A stretch of 64,000 nucleotides of DNA from JAISGQ01 sp045604155 (GCA_045604155.1 JAZUNN010000073.1:1-64000); one strand, 5' to 3'; shown: positions 9,404 to 17,737, counted from the first letter of the stretch. Notes: a model not told the origin generated them from the letters alone. Translations and numbers: made by a program.

Positions 9404-10105
9404 TTACCACTCCACTTCATCTGCACTCATGGGATTTTCCTGTTCTTCGTAAGACTTGATCTTTCCGTTTTTCACACGGATTACAACGTCTGCCATTTTT
9501 GCAATATTCTGGTTATGGGTTACTACAACAATGGTCTTGCCGTAGTTGCGTGCCATGGAAAGAAGAAGCTTGAGCACCATTACACCGGTTTCGGAGTCCA
9601 GTGCTCCGGTAGGCTCGTCGCAGAGAAGTATCTGGGGATTCTTGGCAAGGGCTCTTGCAATGGAAACTCGCTGCTGCTCACCGCCTGAAAGTTCTGAAGG
9701 GAAGTTGTTCATGTGGTCTGCAAGACCTACTTCTTCAAGCATTTTCTTTGCGGAAAGACTGTTTTTTGAGATGGATTTTACAAGCTTTACATTCTCATAC
9801 ACGGTGAGGGTGGGGATAAGATTGTAGAACTGAAAAACAAATCCGACGGTCTTTGCACGGTAATCTGCAAGCTTGTTTGATGAAAGCTTTGAAATGTCCT
9901 GATCCATTACGGTGATTTTGCCGCTTGTGGGACTGTCCAGACCTCCCAGCATATTCAGCAGTGTGCTTTTTCCTGCTCCGCTGGGTCCGAGAATGACAAC
10001 AAATTTGCCTTCCTCAAGGGAAAGGTCGACACCGTCCAGCGCACGAAGCTCATGGTCGCCGCTGGTGTAGACTCTTGTCACGTTTTCAAACTTTACAATT
10101 TCCAT
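9404..10105 (-). CDS. ABC transporter ATP-binding protein (MacB/LolD type)
   Basis: The 233-residue ATPase carries Walker A GPSGAGKST at 40-48, signature LSGGEQQRVSIARAL and Walker B ILLCDEPTGALD. The GALD after Walker B is characteristic of the LolD/MacB/FtsE branch that pairs with FtsX permeases. It is followed by the permease gene after 3 bases. It lies downstream of the ArsR-type gene, but a terminator-like hairpin separates the two. Confidence 0.94.
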   Translation of the reverse strand: MEIVKFENVTRVYTSGDHELRALDGVDLSLEEGKFVVILGPSGAGKSTLLNMLGGLDSPTSGKITVMDQDISKLSSNKLADYRAKTVGFVFQFYNLIPTLTVYENVKLVKSISKNSLSAKKMLEEVGLADHMNNFPSELSGGEQQRVSIARALAKNPQILLCDEPTGALDSETGVMVLKLLLSMARNYGKTIVVVTHNQNIAKMADVVIRVKNGKIKSYEEQENPMSADEVEW

Positions 10106-10144
10106 ATTTCTGACTCCTCTTCGGAAAATTTTGACTGATCTATC

Positions 10145-10162
10145 GGTTAGCTTTCGCTAACC
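10145..10162. repeat. Small hairpin in the arsR-ABC intergenic space
   Basis: GGTTAGC-TTTC-GCTAACC is a perfect 7-bp stem with a tetraloop. It has no T-run, so it is more likely an mRNA processing or stability element than a terminator. Confidence 0.5.
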
Positions 10163-10176
10163 CCCTCTCCGGAAAA

Positions 10177-10195
10177 AAGCGACTGAATGTCGCTT
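10177..10195 (-). terminator. Terminator overlapping the arsR stop codon
   Basis: Read leftward, AAGCGAC-ATTCA-GTCGCTT followed by TTTT forms a 7-bp stem with a U-run. It begins within the last codons of the regulator gene. If efficient it would make the regulator monocistronic; partial read-through would feed the ABC genes. Confidence 0.7.
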
Positions 10196-10538
10196 AATTT
10201 TTTTCCTTTCTCTCCTCAATAATGTGGTCAAAGCCATGGGCGAGAATGGTTTTTACATGGTCATCGGCAAGGAAATAAAAGATGGTCTTGCCCTCTCTTC
10301 TGTTGCCTACAAGATTAGCTTTTTTCAGTGTCTTGAGCTGGTGGGATATTGCGGACTGATTCATACCCAGAAGCTCCGCTATTGCACAGACGCAGAGCTC
10401 TGCATCAAGCAGGGAAAACAGAATTTTCACCCTTGTGGTATCTCCGAAAATTTTGAAAAGGTCGGAAAGATCGCAGAGCAATTCATCTGTAGGCAGATCG
10501 TTTCGGACGTTTCTCAGTATTTCATCGTGCTCGTGCAT
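10194..10538 (-). CDS. ArsR/SmtB-family metal-responsive repressor
   Basis: The 114-residue winged-helix protein has ELCVC (Cys49, Cys51) at the start of helix alpha-3, as in the CadC/ArsR metal site, and the recognition helix MNQSAISHQLKTLKKANLV. Near the C-terminus Asp92, His94, His105 and Glu108 have the exact D-x-H-x10-H-x2-E spacing of the alpha-5 zinc site of SmtB/CzrA. The N-terminus MHEHDE could add ligands. It should release DNA when a metal such as Zn or Cd binds. The promoter and a matching operator lie just upstream, so it is probably autoregulated. Confidence 0.93.
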   Translation of the reverse strand: MHEHDEILRNVRNDLPTDELLCDLSDLFKIFGDTTRVKILFSLLDAELCVCAIAELLGMNQSAISHQLKTLKKANLVGNRREGKTIFYFLADDHVKTILAHGFDHIIEERKEKN

Positions 10539-10554
10539 TGTATGTCCCTCCGTT

Positions 10555-10576
10555 CATATGAATATTCATTCATGTG
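10555..10576. promoter_or_regulatory. Probable ArsR/SmtB-type operator
   Basis: CATATGAATA-TT-CATTCATGTG is a 10-2-10 inverted repeat with two mismatches and resembles the ATATGAAnn...TTCATAT operators of SmtB/CzrA. It lies between the promoter and the ribosome binding site (CGGAGGGA, 10544-10551). A related TTCATATG lies at 10585-10592. Confidence 0.65.
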
Positions 10577-10589
10577 AGTTGTTGTTCAT

Positions 10590-10618
10590 ATGTTAGCACG
10601 CTCATATGTATTTGTCAA
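10590..10618 (-). promoter_or_regulatory. Sigma-A promoter of the arsR gene
   Basis: Read leftward: TTGACA (10618-10613), a 17-base spacer and TAACAT (10595-10590). The predicted start point falls next to the operator, so a bound repressor would block it. Confidence 0.8.
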
Positions 10619-10679
10619 CAGTAAAATAAAAATTTTCCAAATATATTTATTTGCTTCTTTTTTCCGGGGCATTCATGTA

Positions 10680-10710
10680 AAAAAGCCGCCGGGTTTACCG
10701 GCGGCTTTTT
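10680..10710. terminator. Strong hairpin terminator
   Basis: AAAAAGCCGCCGG-GTTTA-CCGGCGGCTTTTT forms a 13-bp stem with A and T tracts. It ends the leftward gene at 10718 and insulates arsR. Confidence 0.92.
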
Positions 10711-10717
10711 ATTGCTT

Positions 10718-11890
10718 TTATTCAGCTTTATCTGTTGCGGTTACATCGGAGCCTGAAAATTCATCTGCATCGGTGAGGGAAATATCATCAAACTGATGCT
10801 GTGCAAGCTCATCGGGGATAGCGGTTTCCTTGTCCTTCTTGTCGAATATGTCATTCCACCATGACCAGTCGGCTTCGTGCTTCTTCTGACCTGACTTGGT
10901 GTAGCCGCCGAAAACATAGAACACAAGATGTGTTTCCGCTTCCTCCATATCGGTTGCGGATATATCGGAAGGAGAAAGGTCTGTTGCAGATACATCTCCC
11001 TGGGGCTCATTATCATAGTAGAACACATAGGTATATTCATCATATACGCTTGTTGAAAAACCGTTATATCTTGAATTGATGTACATATCAAATGCATCAG
11101 TGAACATATCGGAGTCTGTGCTGATTCCGTCGTTGAGAGGATTGAGCACCATACCCATATATGCAATCAGACGTGACAGTACATCATCGCTGGGAACATT
11201 CATGTAGTTATTGGTGACAAGAGAGGAATCGGATACATAGTCCTCGCCGTAATAGATTTCGCAAAGCTCGGTATAGTCAAATCTGAGAGTTACGCTGTCG
11301 AAATCACCCTTATAGGTTTCTACCGAAAGCTCGACAGCATCGTCAAGAAGATTTACTGTTTCTCCCTTTTCAAGAGCCTTTATGTCCTCATCTGTAAGAC
11401 GTACGTGGTCAGTATCGGAGTTGAGCATTGTACCCATTCTGAGGTTAATTGGCATCTGATCCTCATACAGGTATCTGCAGCTGTCGGTAAATTCCATCTT
11501 GTTCCATTCTTTTGCCCAGTCCTCTACGCTCTTGCCGGAGGTGTATACTGCACTGCTGTAAAGAGAGAAAATAAGAATTGCAAGGCCGATTGCAACAACT
11601 GCAACTGCTGCGATGATTATTGCGGAAAGCTTTACGGATACTTTTTTACCTGCAATGTCGAGGACAGGCTTCATTACATCCGCTGCCTTTTCCTTTACTG
11701 CATCAAGCTTTGACTCCTTCATTTCAAATGCAGTGACCTGAGCCTCGTCAGCTCCGCCGATTATTTCTTCTGCCTGCTCCTCAAACTGTTCTTCTGCTTC
11801 TTCAAGGATTTCGGCTTCATCGTCATCGAATCCCAGACTTGCCAGAGGATCTTCAATTTCTACAAACTTGTTTTCTTTTTCCTTGCTCAT
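10718..11890 (-). CDS. Single-pass membrane protein with extracellular domain and S-D-x-S-A-T-D motifs
   Basis: No known family was recognised in this 390-residue protein. Residues 1-85 are acidic and cytoplasmic, 89-112 form one TM helix, and about 270 residues follow outside. The C-terminal third carries GDVSATD, SDISATD, DISLTD and, at the very end, SDVTATDKAE. The same motif (SDISPTD) ends the LCP protein encoded at 23940-25727. The motif may be a surface or partner-binding tag, which is inference. The gene stands alone between a strong terminator and a divergent promoter region. Confidence 0.8.
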   Translation of the reverse strand: MSKEKENKFVEIEDPLASLGFDDDEAEILEEAEEQFEEQAEEIIGGADEAQVTAFEMKESKLDAVKEKAADVMKPVLDIAGKKVSVKLSAIIIAAVAVVAIGLAILIFSLYSSAVYTSGKSVEDWAKEWNKMEFTDSCRYLYEDQMPINLRMGTMLNSDTDHVRLTDEDIKALEKGETVNLLDDAVELSVETYKGDFDSVTLRFDYTELCEIYYGEDYVSDSSLVTNNYMNVPSDDVLSRLIAYMGMVLNPLNDGISTDSDMFTDAFDMYINSRYNGFSTSVYDEYTYVFYYDNEPQGDVSATDLSPSDISATDMEEAETHLVFYVFGGYTKSGQKKHEADWSWWNDIFDKKDKETAIPDELAQHQFDDISLTDADEFSGSDVTATDKAE

Positions 11891-12083
11891 AGCAATACCC
11901 CTTTACGGATAACTTTAAAGTTTACCGAATCATTTTCTCACATTATAATAAAAAAGGCAAGTGTTTTTCTGCAATAACACATAAAGTTCAGTATGAATTC
12001 ACCTTCACATTGTATTGAAAAGCTTTTTTAGATATGATATCCTTTTATTTGATCCTGTATATCCATTGCAAAGGAGAATTGTC

Positions 12084-12929
12084 ATGGGACTTTTCGGAAA
12101 GAAATATCTGATTGAACACCCTGAAAAATACGAGAAAAATGAAAGAGAAGTAATTGTTCTGGTCGAAAGCGCTCCCTCGGGAGTACATCATATTGCAGCA
12201 GGCGATAAATACTGGAAATCGACTTCTTCCCTCATTGCCTGCATTGACTGTGAAACCGATGAGCTTATGGAGCTCCCACGATATATTACATGGAACTACA
12301 AGGAAGATCACAATAAAAACGCTCACGGCATAAAAAAGCACGGTGTATACCGCCTGAAGGTTCTTTTTTCTCTGCCCTTTGATGCAGGTTATGCGGAAAT
12401 TCCCGCAGGCAGAAGTATGTTTGTAACTTCGGTCATTAAGAAAAATGTATCTGAGCCCAGATTTGAAAAGATACTTGAAGATTATAAAAAACCCGTACTT
12501 ATCGAAGTCGGAAATGATATTAAACTGGAATTTGACAGAGAAAACGGTGTTTTCAGCGGATGTATCGACTGGCGCAGCGAGGATGTTGATGTAAACCTTG
12601 AAGCTGACGACGACAGCGACACCTGCGAGGGTGCTCTTGAGGCTTTCAATACAATCATTTCTGACCCTGCCGCATGGGAACGCAAGGCAAAACTTCAGGC
12701 TGCGGTTGAAATGGCAGAAAACGCCAACGACTGGCAGGAAAACCGGGAGGATTACAAGCCCATAACCGAAGCTGATTTTGCAAAAAGAATCACCCTCTGC
12801 TGTATCTCCATAACAAACTCCGGTGACATGGAATTCTGGTTTGACGATGACGATATGTTCTATGGTCATTCCATAGTCGTTTACGGCAATATTGAAGATG
12901 GATTTACAGAAACCAACATGGTCGGCTGA
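12084..12929 (+). CDS. DUF2262-like cytoplasmic protein
   Basis: The 281-residue protein starts at the ATG at 12084, behind AAGGAGAA; an upstream in-frame ATG lacks a site. Its two halves look like a beta-rich N-terminal domain (VIVLVESAPSGVHH...) and a DUF2262-type C-terminal domain, where ERKAKLQAAVEMAENANDW and ITNSGDMEFWFDDDDMFYGHSI are typical. No signal peptide or TM helix is present. The function of this family is not established. The family assignment comes from recall of motif appearance and is tentative. Confidence 0.7.
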   Translation: MGLFGKKYLIEHPEKYEKNEREVIVLVESAPSGVHHIAAGDKYWKSTSSLIACIDCETDELMELPRYITWNYKEDHNKNAHGIKKHGVYRLKVLFSLPFDAGYAEIPAGRSMFVTSVIKKNVSEPRFEKILEDYKKPVLIEVGNDIKLEFDRENGVFSGCIDWRSEDVDVNLEADDDSDTCEGALEAFNTIISDPAAWERKAKLQAAVEMAENANDWQENREDYKPITEADFAKRITLCCISITNSGDMEFWFDDDDMFYGHSIVVYGNIEDGFTETNMVG

Positions 12930-12991
12930 TATGTATATTTTTCCAAGGCAGTAAAAACATTGCAGATAAAACAGCAAATTAGACAAAATGA

Positions 12992-13023
12992 ACGGTACAG
13001 AATATATCTTTTTTCTGTACCGT
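12992..13023 (+). terminator. Probable terminator after the DUF2262-like gene
   Basis: ACGGTACAGAA and TTCTGTACCGT form an 11-bp stem around a 10-base loop, followed by CTCTTGTTC. The U-run is weak. Confidence 0.6.
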
Positions 13024-13040
13024 CTCTTGTTCACTTAGCA

Positions 13041-13070
13041 TTGACACAGGCACAGTCGGGCAAGTATAAT
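13041..13070 (+). promoter_or_regulatory. Sigma-A promoter of guaB
   Basis: TTGACA (13041-13046), an 18-base spacer and TATAAT (13065-13070) are both consensus hexamers. The leader of about 75 bases has no riboswitch that I can recognise. Confidence 0.85.
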
Positions 13071-13150
13071 TAAGTTTAATAACCAAGTCAAAAACGCAGC
13101 CGACGGAGCAAGCTGTCAAGATTGCGAATAATAAAAAGGAGAGTGAAAGA

Positions 13151-14629
13151 ATGCTGATCACAGATCCTTCAAAGAAGTTCGTAATGGAAGGTCTCACCTT
13201 CGACGATGTACTGGTCATTCCCTCTTACAGTGAGGTACTGCCCGGTTCAGCAAAGCTTGAAACAAAGCTTACAAAGAAAATCACCCTTAATATTCCCCTC
13301 ATGACTTCCGCTATGGACACCGTCACCGAAACCGACATGGCAATCGCTATTGCCCGTGAAGGCGGTATCGGTATCATCCACAAGAACATGAGCATTGAGC
13401 AGCAGGTCGATATGGTCGACCGTGTAAAGCGTTCTGAAAACGGCGTTATTCAGAATCCCTTCTTCCTTTCCCCCGATCACCTTGTAGGTGATGCAAATGC
13501 TCTTATGGGCAAGTACCGCATTTCCGGTGTTCCCATCTGCGATGAAAACGGTAAGCTCGTTGGCATTATCACCAACCGTGACCTCAGATTCATGGAGGAT
13601 TCCGATTTTGCACAGCCCATCAAGGACGTTATGACCAAGGAAAACCTTGTCACCGCTCCTGTAGGCACCACTCTTGACGAGGCTCGTGAGATCCTCCGTC
13701 AGCACAGAATCGAAAAGCTTCCCATCGTTGATGACGAAGGCAAGCTCAAGGGTCTTATCACCATCAAGGATATCAAGAAGGCTGCAAAATACCCCAACTC
13801 TGCAAGAGACTCCGCAGGCAGACTTCTCTGCGGCGCTGCAATCGGCAGCACCACTGACGTTCTCGAGCGTGCAGGCGCACTTCTCGCAGCAGGCGTTGAC
13901 GTTCTTGCTCTTGACTCCGCTCACGGACAGAGCCACAACATCATCAAGTGCGTCCGTATGATAAAGGAGGCATTCCCCGAGGCACAGCTTATCGCAGGCA
14001 ATGTTGCAACCGCTCAGGGTGCACGTGACCTTATCGAGGCAGGCGCAGACTGCATCAAGGTCGGTATCGGCCCCGGCTCCATCTGCACCACCCGTGTTGT
14101 CGCAGGTATCGGTGTTCCACAGATTTCCGCTGTTTACGAAGCTGCTAAGGTTGCTGCCGAGTACGGCATCCCCGTAATCGCTGACGGCGGTATCAAGTAT
14201 TCCGGCGATATCGTCAAGGCTCTCGTTGCAGGTGCAAGCGTTGTAATGGTCGGTTCTCTCGTAGCAGGCTGCGAAGAGGCTCCCGGTGAGACTGAGCTCT
14301 ATCAGGGCAGACAGTTCAAGGTATACAGAGGCATGGGTTCTCTTGCTGCAATGAGCAAGGGCAGCTCCGACAGATATTTCCAGGCTGAGGCAAAGAAGTT
14401 TGTTCCCGAGGGTGTTGAGGGTCGTGTACCTTACAAGGGACCCCTTTCCGAGACTATCTACCAGATGGTCGGCGGTCTCCGCTCCGGTATGAGTTACTGC
14501 GGCTGCGCAGATATCCCCGAGCTTCACAGCAAGGCTCAGTTTGTCCGCATCACCGGCGCAGGTCTTCGTGAAAGCCACCCCCACGACATTCAGATCACCA
14601 AGGAAGCTCCCAACTATTATTCCAACTGA
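13151..14629 (+). CDS. guaB: IMP dehydrogenase
   Basis: GuaB oxidises IMP to XMP with NAD+, the committed step of GTP synthesis. The 492-residue length is standard. Residues about 95-205 hold the two CBS domains inserted in the TIM barrel. The catalytic loop GPGSICTTRVVAG carries the nucleophilic cysteine, and GIKYSGDIVKAL and GSLVAG bind phosphate. AAAGGAGAG precedes the start. It is monocistronic, with its own consensus promoter and terminator. Confidence 0.98.
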   Translation: MLITDPSKKFVMEGLTFDDVLVIPSYSEVLPGSAKLETKLTKKITLNIPLMTSAMDTVTETDMAIAIAREGGIGIIHKNMSIEQQVDMVDRVKRSENGVIQNPFFLSPDHLVGDANALMGKYRISGVPICDENGKLVGIITNRDLRFMEDSDFAQPIKDVMTKENLVTAPVGTTLDEAREILRQHRIEKLPIVDDEGKLKGLITIKDIKKAAKYPNSARDSAGRLLCGAAIGSTTDVLERAGALLAAGVDVLALDSAHGQSHNIIKCVRMIKEAFPEAQLIAGNVATAQGARDLIEAGADCIKVGIGPGSICTTRVVAGIGVPQISAVYEAAKVAAEYGIPVIADGGIKYSGDIVKALVAGASVVMVGSLVAGCEEAPGETELYQGRQFKVYRGMGSLAAMSKGSSDRYFQAEAKKFVPEGVEGRVPYKGPLSETIYQMVGGLRSGMSYCGCADIPELHSKAQFVRITGAGLRESHPHDIQITKEAPNYYSN

Positions 14630-14643
14630 TCTTAAATATTTTA

Positions 14644-14675
14644 AAAGGAGTACAGCAGAAGCTGTACTCCTTTTT
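14644..14675 (+). terminator. guaB terminator (first copy of a duplicated 32-bp sequence)
   Basis: A 13-bp stem (AAAGGAGTACAGC) closes an AGAA loop and runs into TTTTT. The same 32 bases recur exactly at 15435-15466. The last base touches the end of the convergent XRE gene. Confidence 0.92.
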
Positions 14676-14890
14676 CATCTGTAAGGTTTTGGGTCGTCTG
14701 TTAACTCTACAAGATAATCTATGCTTGTTTCGTAGAGTCTTGCAAGCTTTATCAAAACATCAACAGGAATATTCAGATTTCCTATTTCGTAGTCTGAATA
14801 TGTTGTCTGATGTATTTTCAGATATTCTGCAAGCTGTTTTTGTGTCATGTCCCGATCTTCACGCATATCACGCACTCTTTTATACACCAT
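14675..14890 (-). CDS. XRE-family helix-turn-helix regulator (small)
   Basis: The 71-residue protein is a single HTH_3 domain: MTQKQLAEYLKIHQTTYSDYE is the helix-turn-helix, followed by LIKLARLYETSIDYLV. The ATG at 14890 is preceded by AGAGGTG; a GTG two codons upstream is less likely. It is divergent from the SLOG-like gene across 90 bases that hold two matching palindromes, so it probably represses both promoters. Confidence 0.9.
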   Translation of the reverse strand: MVYKRVRDMREDRDMTQKQLAEYLKIHQTTYSDYEIGNLNIPVDVLIKLARLYETSIDYLVELTDDPKPYR

Positions 14891-14915
14891 AATCACCTCT
14901 TATCGCAATTATGGG

Positions 14916-14934
14916 ATAAGGGATCACCCCTTAT
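14916..14934. promoter_or_regulatory. Palindromic operator 1 of the XRE/SLOG pair
   Basis: ATAAGGG-ATCAC-CCCTTAT is a perfect 7-5-7 inverted repeat. It shares the core TAAGGG-N5-CCCTTA with operator 2, and the centres are 25 bases apart. Confidence 0.75.
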
Positions 14935-14938
14935 TGAT

Positions 14939-14961
14939 TTTTAAGGGATATTCCCTTAAAA
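14939..14961. promoter_or_regulatory. Palindromic operator 2 of the XRE/SLOG pair
   Basis: TTTTAAGGGA-TAT-TCCCTTAAAA is a perfect 10-3-10 inverted repeat that contains the same TAAGGG-N5-CCCTTA core. It lies 19 bases before the SLOG-like start codon. Confidence 0.75.
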
Positions 14962-14980
14962 TTAAAGCTGAGGTGATAAA

Positions 14981-15436
14981 ATGTATGCTTGCACATTTAT
15001 AGGACATCATGATTGTCCAACAGAAATAAAACCGCATCTTTATTCCTTAATCGAACAATTGATAATAAACGAGAATGTCAGTGTTTTTTATGTGGGTACC
15101 CACGGCGAATTTGACCGTATTGTATATGATGTATTGTGTGAAATTGAAAAGAAACACAATAATATTACCATTTGCGTTGTCCTGGCTTACCTAAAAAAAG
15201 GAATTGAATCGCCCTATTACGACCTTCAAAAAACAATATACCCCGAATCACTCGATTTTGTTCCTCCTCGATATGCTATAAACAAGAGAAATATGTATAT
15301 GATAAAGCAGTCCAGATTTTTGATCTGTTATATCAACGATTCCTTTTCAAACAGCTACAGATTTTTTTGTAAGGCAAAAAAGGAGAATCTCCGTATAATA
15401 AATATCGGTACATATGACGAGGACAAAACGAATTAA
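14981..15436 (+). CDS. SLOG-fold (DUF1273/YpsA-like) protein
   Basis: The 151-residue protein opens with ACTFIGHHDCP, the variant of the GHR nucleotide-loop motif seen in small YpsA-related SLOG proteins, and continues with VFYVGTHGEFD and RNMYMIKQSRFLICYI, the second conserved element. SLOG domains bind nucleotides or nucleotide-derived ligands; the function of this stand-alone form is not known. GAGGTG precedes the ATG. It is divergent from a small XRE regulator and lies between duplicated terminators. The gene is AT-rich compared with guaB and rnfC on either side. Confidence 0.8.
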   Translation: MYACTFIGHHDCPTEIKPHLYSLIEQLIINENVSVFYVGTHGEFDRIVYDVLCEIEKKHNNITICVVLAYLKKGIESPYYDLQKTIYPESLDFVPPRYAINKRNMYMIKQSRFLICYINDSFSNSYRFFCKAKKENLRIINIGTYDEDKTN

Positions 15437-15466
15437 AGGAGTACAGCAGAAGCTGTACTCCTTTTT
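15435..15466 (+). terminator. Terminator of the SLOG-like gene (second copy)
   Basis: These 32 bases are identical to 14644-14675. The repeat begins inside the stop codon of the SLOG-like gene. Confidence 0.92.
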
Positions 15467-15575
15467 TGCTGTCTTTGCAATTGCATTGAAGCTTATTCAG
15501 TGTCGATTTCATAACCTCTGAATAAATTCTGTTTATCTTTCCAATAATACCCTCAAAAACCATTGGGAGGCAAAA

Positions 15576-16799
15576 ATGGATAACACAATGGGTTTTGAAG
15601 GCGGGCTTATTCTGCCGCCTGAACATACCGCAGACACCTCCATAATATGCGCTCAGCCGCCGACGGTAACTCTCACGGCAGCTGATGCCGTTTCCGTTAA
15701 GGTCGGTCAGCGTGTGCTTATAGGCTCTGAGGTTGGAATAAACCGATCTCTTTCGGTTTTCAGCTCCGTTTCAGGAATTGTGCGGCATATCGAAAATGAA
15801 AAAATAATAATCGAAAACGACTGCCGCAGCGAAAGTGTGACTCCCTTCGAGCGACCCGGGAATTCACGGGGTGAGCTTACTGACTATATGCGAAAAATTT
15901 CACTTATAGGTATGGGCGGTGCAGGATTTCCCACGGCGAAAAAGTACGAAAAATCCATGGATGCCAGATGTCTGCTTATAAATGCCTGCGAATGTGAGCC
16001 TTTTCTCAGCTGTGACCGTGCTCTTATTACAAATCTTCCCCGTCGGGTGATACGTGGTGCTCTTTCCCTTGCCGATGCAGCAGGTGCAAACACTGTATTT
16101 ATCTGTGTCAAGCACCGTGAGCTGTACGATATTCTGAAAAGCACCGTAACAAATGAGAACATCAGGATTGTGCAGGCTTCAAAAAAGTTTCCTCAGGGAA
16201 GTGAAAAACAGCTTATTTCCTCCGTACTTCGCCGTGAAGTCCCTCGCTTCAGACTTCCCGCCGATTGCGGTGTTATTGTTTCAAACTGCGCCACCGCCGC
16301 AGCCTTTGCGGAAAGCATTGAATCAGGACTGCCTCCTGTGCGGCGCATCGTTACCGTTGCGGGGAAAGTCGGAAAATGTGCAAATGTGCTCACTCCCTGC
16401 GGCACAAGCGCACGGTATCTTATTTCTCTCTGCGAGGGGGCATCAGAGGATACTGTAATTATTGAAGGCGGTGCTATGACGGGTCGGGTCATAAATCCTG
16501 ACAATACATTTGTATCCCTTACAACAGGCGGTTTTATTGCAGTCGATCCGCCTGCTCTGAAAGAAAGCTCCTGCATACACTGCGGTGGCTGTGCACGAGT
16601 CTGTCCCTCACGTATTCTGCCTTACAAAATAGATGCCGCCGAGCGCAGCGGTGACACCGAAGCACTGAACAATCTCTGCGCTGACGCCTGCATATCCTGC
16701 GGATGCTGCTCCTATGTATGCCCCTCAAAACGTGAGCTGACCGATCACACCACTGAAGCAAGGCGGATTTTAGCCGCTCTCAGGGAGGCAAAGCGATGA
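15576..16799 (+). CDS. rnfC: Rnf-type electron transport complex subunit C
   Basis: RnfC is the peripheral NADH/FMN subunit of the membrane ferredoxin:NAD+ oxidoreductase. This 407-residue copy has an N-terminal barrel-sandwich domain (FEGGLILPPEH), the FMN/NADH loop GMGGAGFPTAKK around 112-123, a SLBB-like region (VAGKVGKCANVLTPCGTS), and two [4Fe-4S] clusters, CIHCGGCARVC at 333-343 and CISCGCCSYVC at 372-382. GGGAGG precedes the ATG. It opens a four-gene operon with 4-, 29- and 8-base overlaps. No rnfB lies in the cluster, so the ferredoxin-facing subunit is missing or encoded elsewhere. Confidence 0.93.
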   Translation: MDNTMGFEGGLILPPEHTADTSIICAQPPTVTLTAADAVSVKVGQRVLIGSEVGINRSLSVFSSVSGIVRHIENEKIIIENDCRSESVTPFERPGNSRGELTDYMRKISLIGMGGAGFPTAKKYEKSMDARCLLINACECEPFLSCDRALITNLPRRVIRGALSLADAAGANTVFICVKHRELYDILKSTVTNENIRIVQASKKFPQGSEKQLISSVLRREVPRFRLPADCGVIVSNCATAAAFAESIESGLPPVRRIVTVAGKVGKCANVLTPCGTSARYLISLCEGASEDTVIIEGGAMTGRVINPDNTFVSLTTGGFIAVDPPALKESSCIHCGGCARVCPSRILPYKIDAAERSGDTEALNNLCADACISCGCCSYVCPSKRELTDHTTEARRILAALREAKR

Positions 16800-17737
16800 A
16801 AAATCACGCAAAATCCGTATTCAGGCGCAGCAGTCGAAGCACATCGGAAATTATGGGCATGGTTCTTCTCGCCCTTATGCCTTCTCTGACTGCGGCTGTG
16901 TGGTATTTTGGAATACGTGCGCTGATGATTTCTCTTCTTTCCGTCGGTGTCTGTGTCGGCACAGAGGCACTCTGGGAAAAGCTTTTTTCAAGACGTATTA
17001 CCGTTTCCGATCTTTCTGCGGCAGTCACGGGACTTCTGATTGCTCTGAGTCTGCCTGTCACAACGCCTCCGTGGGCTGTGATTTTTGCAGATGTAATTGC
17101 CATTATTGCAGGAAAACAGCTTTTTGGCGGAGTGGGACAGAATATTTTCAATCCTGCCCTTGTTGGGCGAGGTGCTCTGCTCCTCGGTGCAGGAGCGAAG
17201 GTTGTTGATTTTGTTTCACCCTATGATGCTGTTTCCTCCGCTACTCCTCTTGCCTCTCAGCAGGAATCAATCTGTTATCTGCTCATGGGAAATCATGCGG
17301 GAAGCATGGGTGAAACCTGCGCCATTCTTCTGATTTTCGGTTTTGGAATTCTTTACTGCACGGGTATCGTCGGGCTTGATGCTCCTATGTATATGCTGGG
17401 CACTCTTGCCATACTCACACTCCTTTTCGGCGGTGAAAAATTTCTTATGGGCAATGCTCCATATGCCATTCTCAGCGGTGGTGCTCTTTTCGGTGCATTT
17501 TTCATGGTCACCGATTATTCTTCCACCCCCGCATCTCATTCGGGACGGAGGATATTCGGCATTGGTGCAGGTCTTCTGACTTTTATAATAAGAAAATGGT
17601 GCCCCATTCCCGAAGGTGTGTGCTTTTCAATTCTTATAATGAATTTCTTTTCTCCCCTTATCGAGGAGCTGACGGCTCCTGCAGCTTACGGAAAGGTCGG
17701 TAAAATATATGAACGAAAAAATAAAGCATCTGCTTAA
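16796..17737 (+). CDS. rnfD: Rnf-type complex subunit D, flavinylated membrane protein
   Basis: The 313-residue protein has about nine to ten TM helices. It contains DAVSSATPL at 144-152, which fits the ApbE target D-x-x-S-x-A-T, so Thr150 should carry covalent FMN. GGVGQNIFNPALVGRG and GGALFGAFFMVTDYSSTP are conserved RnfD/NqrB segments. It starts within the rnfC stop codon (ATGA overlap). No ApbE flavin transferase is encoded in this window. Confidence 0.93.
   Translation: MKNHAKSVFRRSSRSTSEIMGMVLLALMPSLTAAVWYFGIRALMISLLSVGVCVGTEALWEKLFSRRITVSDLSAAVTGLLIALSLPVTTPPWAVIFADVIAIIAGKQLFGGVGQNIFNPALVGRGALLLGAGAKVVDFVSPYDAVSSATPLASQQESICYLLMGNHAGSMGETCAILLIFGFGILYCTGIVGLDAPMYMLGTLAILTLLFGGEKFLMGNAPYAILSGGALFGAFFMVTDYSSTPASHSGRRIFGIGAGLLTFIIRKWCPIPEGVCFSILIMNFFSPLIEELTAPAAYGKVGKIYERKNKASA

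Noticed and set aside
13247..14584. A 445-codon open frame antisense to guaB
   Set aside because: guaB is unambiguous on the other strand. The antisense frame has no known domain and no start signal.
14675..15436. Toxin-antitoxin pair
   Set aside because: The XRE and SLOG genes are divergent rather than in one operon, and the SLOG-like protein has no toxin motif. A regulator with its target gene is the simpler reading.
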